This document shows positions 61,001 to 64,000 of a stretch of DNA of 64,000 bases, one piece after another. Origin of the DNA: Branchiostoma floridae. Its lineage: Eukaryota > Chordata > Leptocardii > Amphioxiformes > Branchiostomatidae. The DNA lies in NCBI RefSeq assembly GCF_000003815.2, contig NC_049985.1, positions 9,832,543 to 9,896,542 on the forward strand, given 5' to 3'. Positions within the stretch are counted from its first letter, which is position 1. Each line of letters starts with the position of its first letter. The notes under the pieces were generated by a model. That model searched no databases, was not told the DNA's origin, and saw nothing but the letters and a program-made list of their open reading frames with translations. The translations under genes were made by a program, and so were the position numbers.

Positions 61001-64000
61001 AGAGGCAAATATTAACTGGGCTTCAAGTGACCCACACCTCCCAGGAGGGGGACTAGAACTCAGGTATCTGTATAAACATGACATTGTATATTTGCAGGTC
61101 ATGGGTATACAAATCTCAAAGCAGATGTGGGATCCAGCTTAGTATAAGTGTTTTTTTTTTGCAGCACTTTATTTGTCTTCTTAGTAATCTTAGTAGTGCA
61201 CCTTTTCTCCTCCAGGAGAAGGCAAAAAGTTGCACTTCTAAGAAGACACACTAAACACTGAAGAAAAAAAAACACAATACGTGCAAAGATATTGACACTA
61301 AGCAAAAGCCTATACTGGCACAATTCGTACGTGAACCTTTTGAACATCGGATACTGTTTCAAAGAATGATGGCTTGGTAAAGAAGAGTTTGTTCACTGCT
61401 ACATGTATGTAGATTCTGACCTTTAACTGAGCCATCTCCTGTTCACACTCCTCCAGTGACTCCTGGTAGTGCTCCTTCTCCAGCTGCAGGTTAGACAGCT
61501 CTGAGTGGAGCGTGTCTAACGCTCGCTCCAGCTCACGCACCTGGGGAAACAGGTGGGAGAAAAATGGGATCAACAGAGCAGAGAGTGCAAGGGTGTCTCT
61601 TCATGGAGAGTAGACAAATATCAAGTCAAGTGAAGACGTGATCACTAGTGGTAAACTTAGACTCTTGTGGAAATGCTTGGGGGAAGAAGGCCAATGTGGA
61701 TGCCAGAGCCACTTGACTTTTCTAATTTTCAAAGAAAAGGAGATGGAAGAAAAATGTATGTTTTCATTATCGACTATTAAATATTTGTGACAAGAACAAA
61801 TTTCCGACAAATACAGTTATCAGTTGACCACAGTTGAATCTGTTCAACAGGACAATAACAGTGAAACAGAATGTTTGTGAAATACTCACTTTCTTCTCAT
61901 ACCCCTGCTTCATGTCCTTGTGTTCGTCCCTCAGGGAGGAATACTTGGCCTCAAGGTCGGCAATATGGCCGTCCTTCAATTCCACCTGACTTTGAGTCTG
62001 TTCTCTGAATATTGAAGACAAATATTTGATTCATCAGCCAATGCTGATGACCAGCCATTTTCTAATACATTTCACACATTTAAAATTTCTGCTACAGCAA
62101 CAACTGAAAAATTGTCCTTCCTTGAAGCTGTAGGAACCAATGTGCAATCTTTGCAAACCTCAGACAATGTGTTTTCATGTTCATCTTCTAGTTTGGCATC
62201 ACTTTTGTTAAATACAAAAACCAACAAATCATAGTAATGCAGCCTCTAAGAACTTACTGCAGCAGTGTCAGCTGTGTCTGGAGTGTCGTGGCCTGTTTGC
62301 GGGAGTTGTTGGCCCTCTCCGTGGCGCTGTCCAGCTGCTGTTTATACTCCTGTACGACCTGCTGTAGCCTGTCCTGGCTGTCCCGGGTCAGCCGGTGCTG
62401 TTCCTCCTGCAGCTTCTGCTGGGACTCCCGAACATCCTGCTCAAGCTGCATGAGGAAAATATCAATGTTTCTTCATCTGGTTCAGATTATTGAAAAGCAT
62501 ATTATGTATATCCCAAATATTTATTACTTAACAGTATGACATCTTTCCTATTTTGATACACCCTATGCACCAAGTTTTAAACCTTCAGAAGATCTGATGC
62601 ATGCTTAGATCATCAAAAGTTATAAAGAAAAAGGACAAGTAGAAAGTACATTTAAGAAAAAGATACAAGGCAGAGACTAAGGTAGAAAAAGAAATGCAGC
62701 AGGGAACTATCATAAGGGAAAATGAGAAAAAGTGAAAAGAATGAGGTGACACAAGAAAAGAATGGGAAAGAATATGATAGAAAAGGAGACTAACCTTGGT
62801 GACTTTAGCTGTGAGTGTCTGTATGTGTACGTCCCTGTCCTGTAGACATTTCTGCAGGACCTGTGGCAGGAGTGCTGCTCCAGTCTCCCTGGCGTTCTCC
62901 CCGTCCAGGAAGGGTCTGCCCTGGCCGTCCTCCTCCTGTGCCAGGAAGGTGCGGATCTGCACCAGCGCCACGTCTGCTGTCTTCAGGTTCTTCTGGAGGT
63001 CATCCACACGGGAGTTGGTGTCTATCATGGCCTGGAACAGCAGGGGAGGTGGAACATGAGGAGGACATGAAATACTACTTCCAATTCTTGGATGGTCTTC
63101 CGTTCAATACAATATACTATGACTAGGTTAAAAGACTTGTCACTTCGAGAGAATCTAACAGATTGACTTGGATGCATGTAGGTTTCTACAGTTGTTTGTA
63201 AAAATTGTAGTCCTTTACAACTTGACGACCTGGATATATATGCAAAATCACAAAAATTATGACCAAAACCTAAAATGAGGGAGGCTCACCTTTTCTTGCT
63301 GCTTGTTGGCAGATTCCAATTCCTTCAGCGTAGACTGAAGCTGGCTCACAATTTGGTCACGTTCTCGGGACTCGTTTTCTCTATGGAGAAGAGAGAAGAA
63401 CAATCTGTAAGATAAATCACATTTCCTAACAGCTTGGGAGATTGCTATGAGAAGGACCGAATGTGACCTGAGCTAACCTCTGTTCCAGCAGTCTCTCCCG
63501 CTGCAGTAGCGCCTCCTGCAGTCTATCCTGCAGTTCCGTGATCGCCTCGCGGAAATGGTGCTTCTGCAGATCTGTCAGCTCATTGGCCTGTTAGTGATAA
63601 CAAATGTCGTTTTACTAATGAGAAAAATGATTCTAAATTGGAAGCAGCTGCAGGTAAGCCATAGATCTTCAAAAATGGACCAAAAAGGATTGTGGAGAAA
63701 ATACAAAATATTTCAGCAGCTTGGTTACAAATATGCACAAATAACTGTGATAAAAACAGTAACATGCATATATCTATAGATATCGTACGACCTGTAAAGG
63801 CAGTATGAATTCTAACCTCTTCTGAATCAGCAACACTGTCCGGAGACTTTTGCAGCATGAGGGAATAAGAGAAGCCAAATTTAAAGCTGGTTTAAGATGC
63901 TGACCATACTATTAACTTAACAATAGAAACTACTATTGGTAAGTTGCTCCTACCTGTTTCAGTTGTTCTTTCAGGTGTTGCACCTGGAGGGAGTCTATTG
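51975..64000 (-). CDS. CCDC158: CCDC158 orthologue, coiled-coil protein, 22 exons, 5'-partial
   Basis: Minus-strand exons in transcript order: 63954-64000 (partial), 63817-63846, 63478-63587, 63290-63380, 62795-63031, 62258-62445, 61890-62004, 61421-61540, 60716-60913, 59244-59447, 58686-58835, 57997-58173, 57271-57435, 56745-56913, 56207-56319, 55557-55715, 54510-54770, 54073-54278, 53512-53621, 52968-53198, 52423-52524, 51975-52060. All use GT-AG sites and every junction stays in frame, giving 1088 residues. Human CCDC158 is about 1113 aa, and roughly 90 N-terminal residues should lie beyond 64000. The first three quarters is heptad-rich coiled coil, followed by a Ser/His-rich linker and a short C-terminal coil. 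Remembered human CCDC158 matches along the whole length: NKRLWDRD against TKRLWSRD here, QEQESVRLKLQHTLDIKELQ against QEQELARMKLRHSLELRELQ, and SSPKKS in the linker. The molecular role of the family is poorly known. Small exon 2 (10 residues) and exon 11 (weak pyrimidine tract) are the least certain. Confidence 0.92.
52968..53198 (-). CDS. CCDC158: CCDC158 exon 20, Ser-rich linker
   Basis: This exon reads LDRPVSSSSPKKSTKSER through a Ser/Pro/Arg-rich stretch to VPKTSRRG, in phase with both neighbours. The SSSPKKS core matches human SSPKKS in the low-complexity region before the C-terminal coil. The clustered serines with basic neighbours look like kinase sites, which is inference only. Confidence 0.9.
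54073..54278 (-). CDS. CCDC158: CCDC158 exon 18 with Ser/Arg/Asp/His heptapeptide repeat
   Basis: The exon starts SYLQSLAANADAGQELRRLL and matches the human DLKQLLQELRSVI segment. It then carries three 7-residue units (SRPSDKH, SRSSDRH, SRSPDKH) and a His/Lys-rich tail. The units are encoded by an in-frame 21-bp minisatellite at 54130-54192. I recall no such tract in the human protein, so it is probably a lineage-specific expansion. The donor is AAA|GTTAGT. Confidence 0.88.
54130..54192 (-). repeat. coding 21-bp minisatellite, three units
   Basis: Units lie at 54130-54150, 54151-54171 and 54172-54192. They differ at a few positions and each encodes one heptapeptide of form SR(P/S)(S/P)D(K/R)H. 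Units of 21 bp keep the frame, so copy-number changes would lengthen or shorten the linker without breaking the gene. Confidence 0.85.
54510..54770 (-). CDS. CCDC158: CCDC158 exon 17, end of main coil and start of linker
   Basis: This 87-codon phase-0 exon begins AAVKHASQQALIEQQEQEL, continues into ARMKLRHSLELRELQ, and then changes to an Ala/Val/Ser/Pro-rich stretch ending QKPSD. The coil-to-linker switch falls where human CCDC158 stops being coiled coil, directly after DIKELQ. The acceptor is CCCCAG|GCT and the donor is GAT|GTGAGT. Confidence 0.93.
54784..55126. repeat. compound simple repeats GTGA/ATTG, GAAT and GGAA
   Basis: In the intron between CCDC158 exons 16 and 17, GAGT/GTGA and GATT runs (54784-54925) pass into (GAAT)n with GGGT interruptions (54955-55050), then an uninterrupted (GGAA)n from 55069 to about 55126. 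The last is a classic ETS-type motif array by sequence. Confidence 0.95.
58443..58581. mobile_element. MITE with 9-bp target-site duplication in a CCDC158 intron
   Basis: This 139-bp element starts TAACCTGGTATCCAGCC and ends in the near-perfect inverse GGCTGGATACCAGGCTA. The terminal inverted repeats run about 27 bases with four mismatches. The 9-base ACAAAGTGT occurs on both sides (58434-58442 and 58582-58590), as expected of a target-site duplication. There is no coding capacity. A 9-bp duplication would fit a Mutator-type transposase. An 8-bp reading (hAT) is also possible. Confidence 0.85.
59511..59575. repeat. near-perfect 27-bp inverted repeat (hairpin) in a CCDC158 intron
   Basis: Arms 59511-59537 and 59549-59575 pair at 26 of 27 positions around an 11-base spacer. 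A transcript would fold into a tight 65-nt stem-loop. It may be the remains of a foldback element or a miRNA-like precursor. Sequence alone does not decide. Confidence 0.8.
60148..60258. mobile_element. TTAA-flanked foldback element in a CCDC158 intron
   Basis: TTAA occurs at both ends (60148-60151 and 60255-60258). The arms inside are imperfect inverse copies about 40 bases long, with the best core TTCTTGGTTCTTGGATTT against AAATCCTAGAACCAAGAA. TTAA at both borders resembles piggyBac-type MITEs. No coding content is present. Confidence 0.65.
60716..60913 (-). CDS. CCDC158: CCDC158 exon 9, family signature segment
   Basis: This 66-codon phase-0 exon contains EREQTKRLWSRDEDQ and ends in KQECKNQMEKQ. 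Human CCDC158 has EKEQNKRLWDRD and KSECQGQMERQ at the matching place. The conserved KRLW motif with correct spacing to the end of the exon is the strongest single piece of evidence for the gene's identity, because ordinary coiled coils would not share it. Confidence 0.93.
63954..64000 (-). CDS. CCDC158: CCDC158 leftmost-cut 5' exon fragment
   Basis: This exon is cut by the window edge. It reads IDSLQVQHLKEQLKQ up to a donor (CAG|GTAGGA). It aligns with the human segment containing VKDLQRRL, near residue 90, so one or more upstream exons and the start codon are off-window. The segment is coiled coil. Confidence 0.75.

Overview
The window is animal nuclear DNA, about 40% GC, with small exons in long AT-rich introns, GT-AG splice sites, (CA)n and (GGAA)n microsatellites, LINE, SINE and MITE-like repeats, and many scattered copies of the palindrome ACATGT. 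Gene content and intron density suggest an invertebrate deuterostome. A lancelet (Branchiostoma) is my best guess, but this is inference because no species marker is present.

Two genes are supported, both on the minus strand. (1) Bases 51975-64000 hold 22 exons of a long coiled-coil protein that I identify as CCDC158. All splice junctions stay in frame, giving 1088 residues. The 5' end lies beyond base 64000 and the stop codon is at 51975-51977. (2) About 3 kb downstream begins a Shroom-family gene. Its start codon is at 49028 in a CpG-rich island. Two exons, 48930-49028 and 24551-24705, are separated by a 24.2 kb intron and together encode the N-terminal Shroom PDZ domain. The splice donor after the second exon points left, so most of bases 1-24550 is probably Shroom intron 2. 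I could not identify the rest of Shroom (actin-binding ASD1, Rho-kinase-binding ASD2) in the window.

Layout from left to right: 1-20237, probable Shroom intron 2 with tandem duplications and CA/GT microsatellites; 20255-21852, a 5'-truncated LINE with an open reverse-transcriptase frame; 22000-22560, a small CpG-richer patch; 24551-24705, Shroom PDZ exon 2; 24706-48929, Shroom intron 1, with a tRNA-type SINE, a foldback element, a G-rich tract and one exon-like orphan; 48340-48460, a second SINE; 48930-49330, Shroom exon 1 and probable promoter; 49330-51974, the short intergenic interval; 51975-64000, CCDC158, whose introns carry at least three short inverted-repeat elements.

The main biological point is linkage. 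CCDC158 and SHROOM3 are neighbours in the human genome (4q21.1), and the same families are neighbours here, though in tandem rather than divergent orientation. Nothing bacterial, viral, CRISPR-like or operonic was seen.
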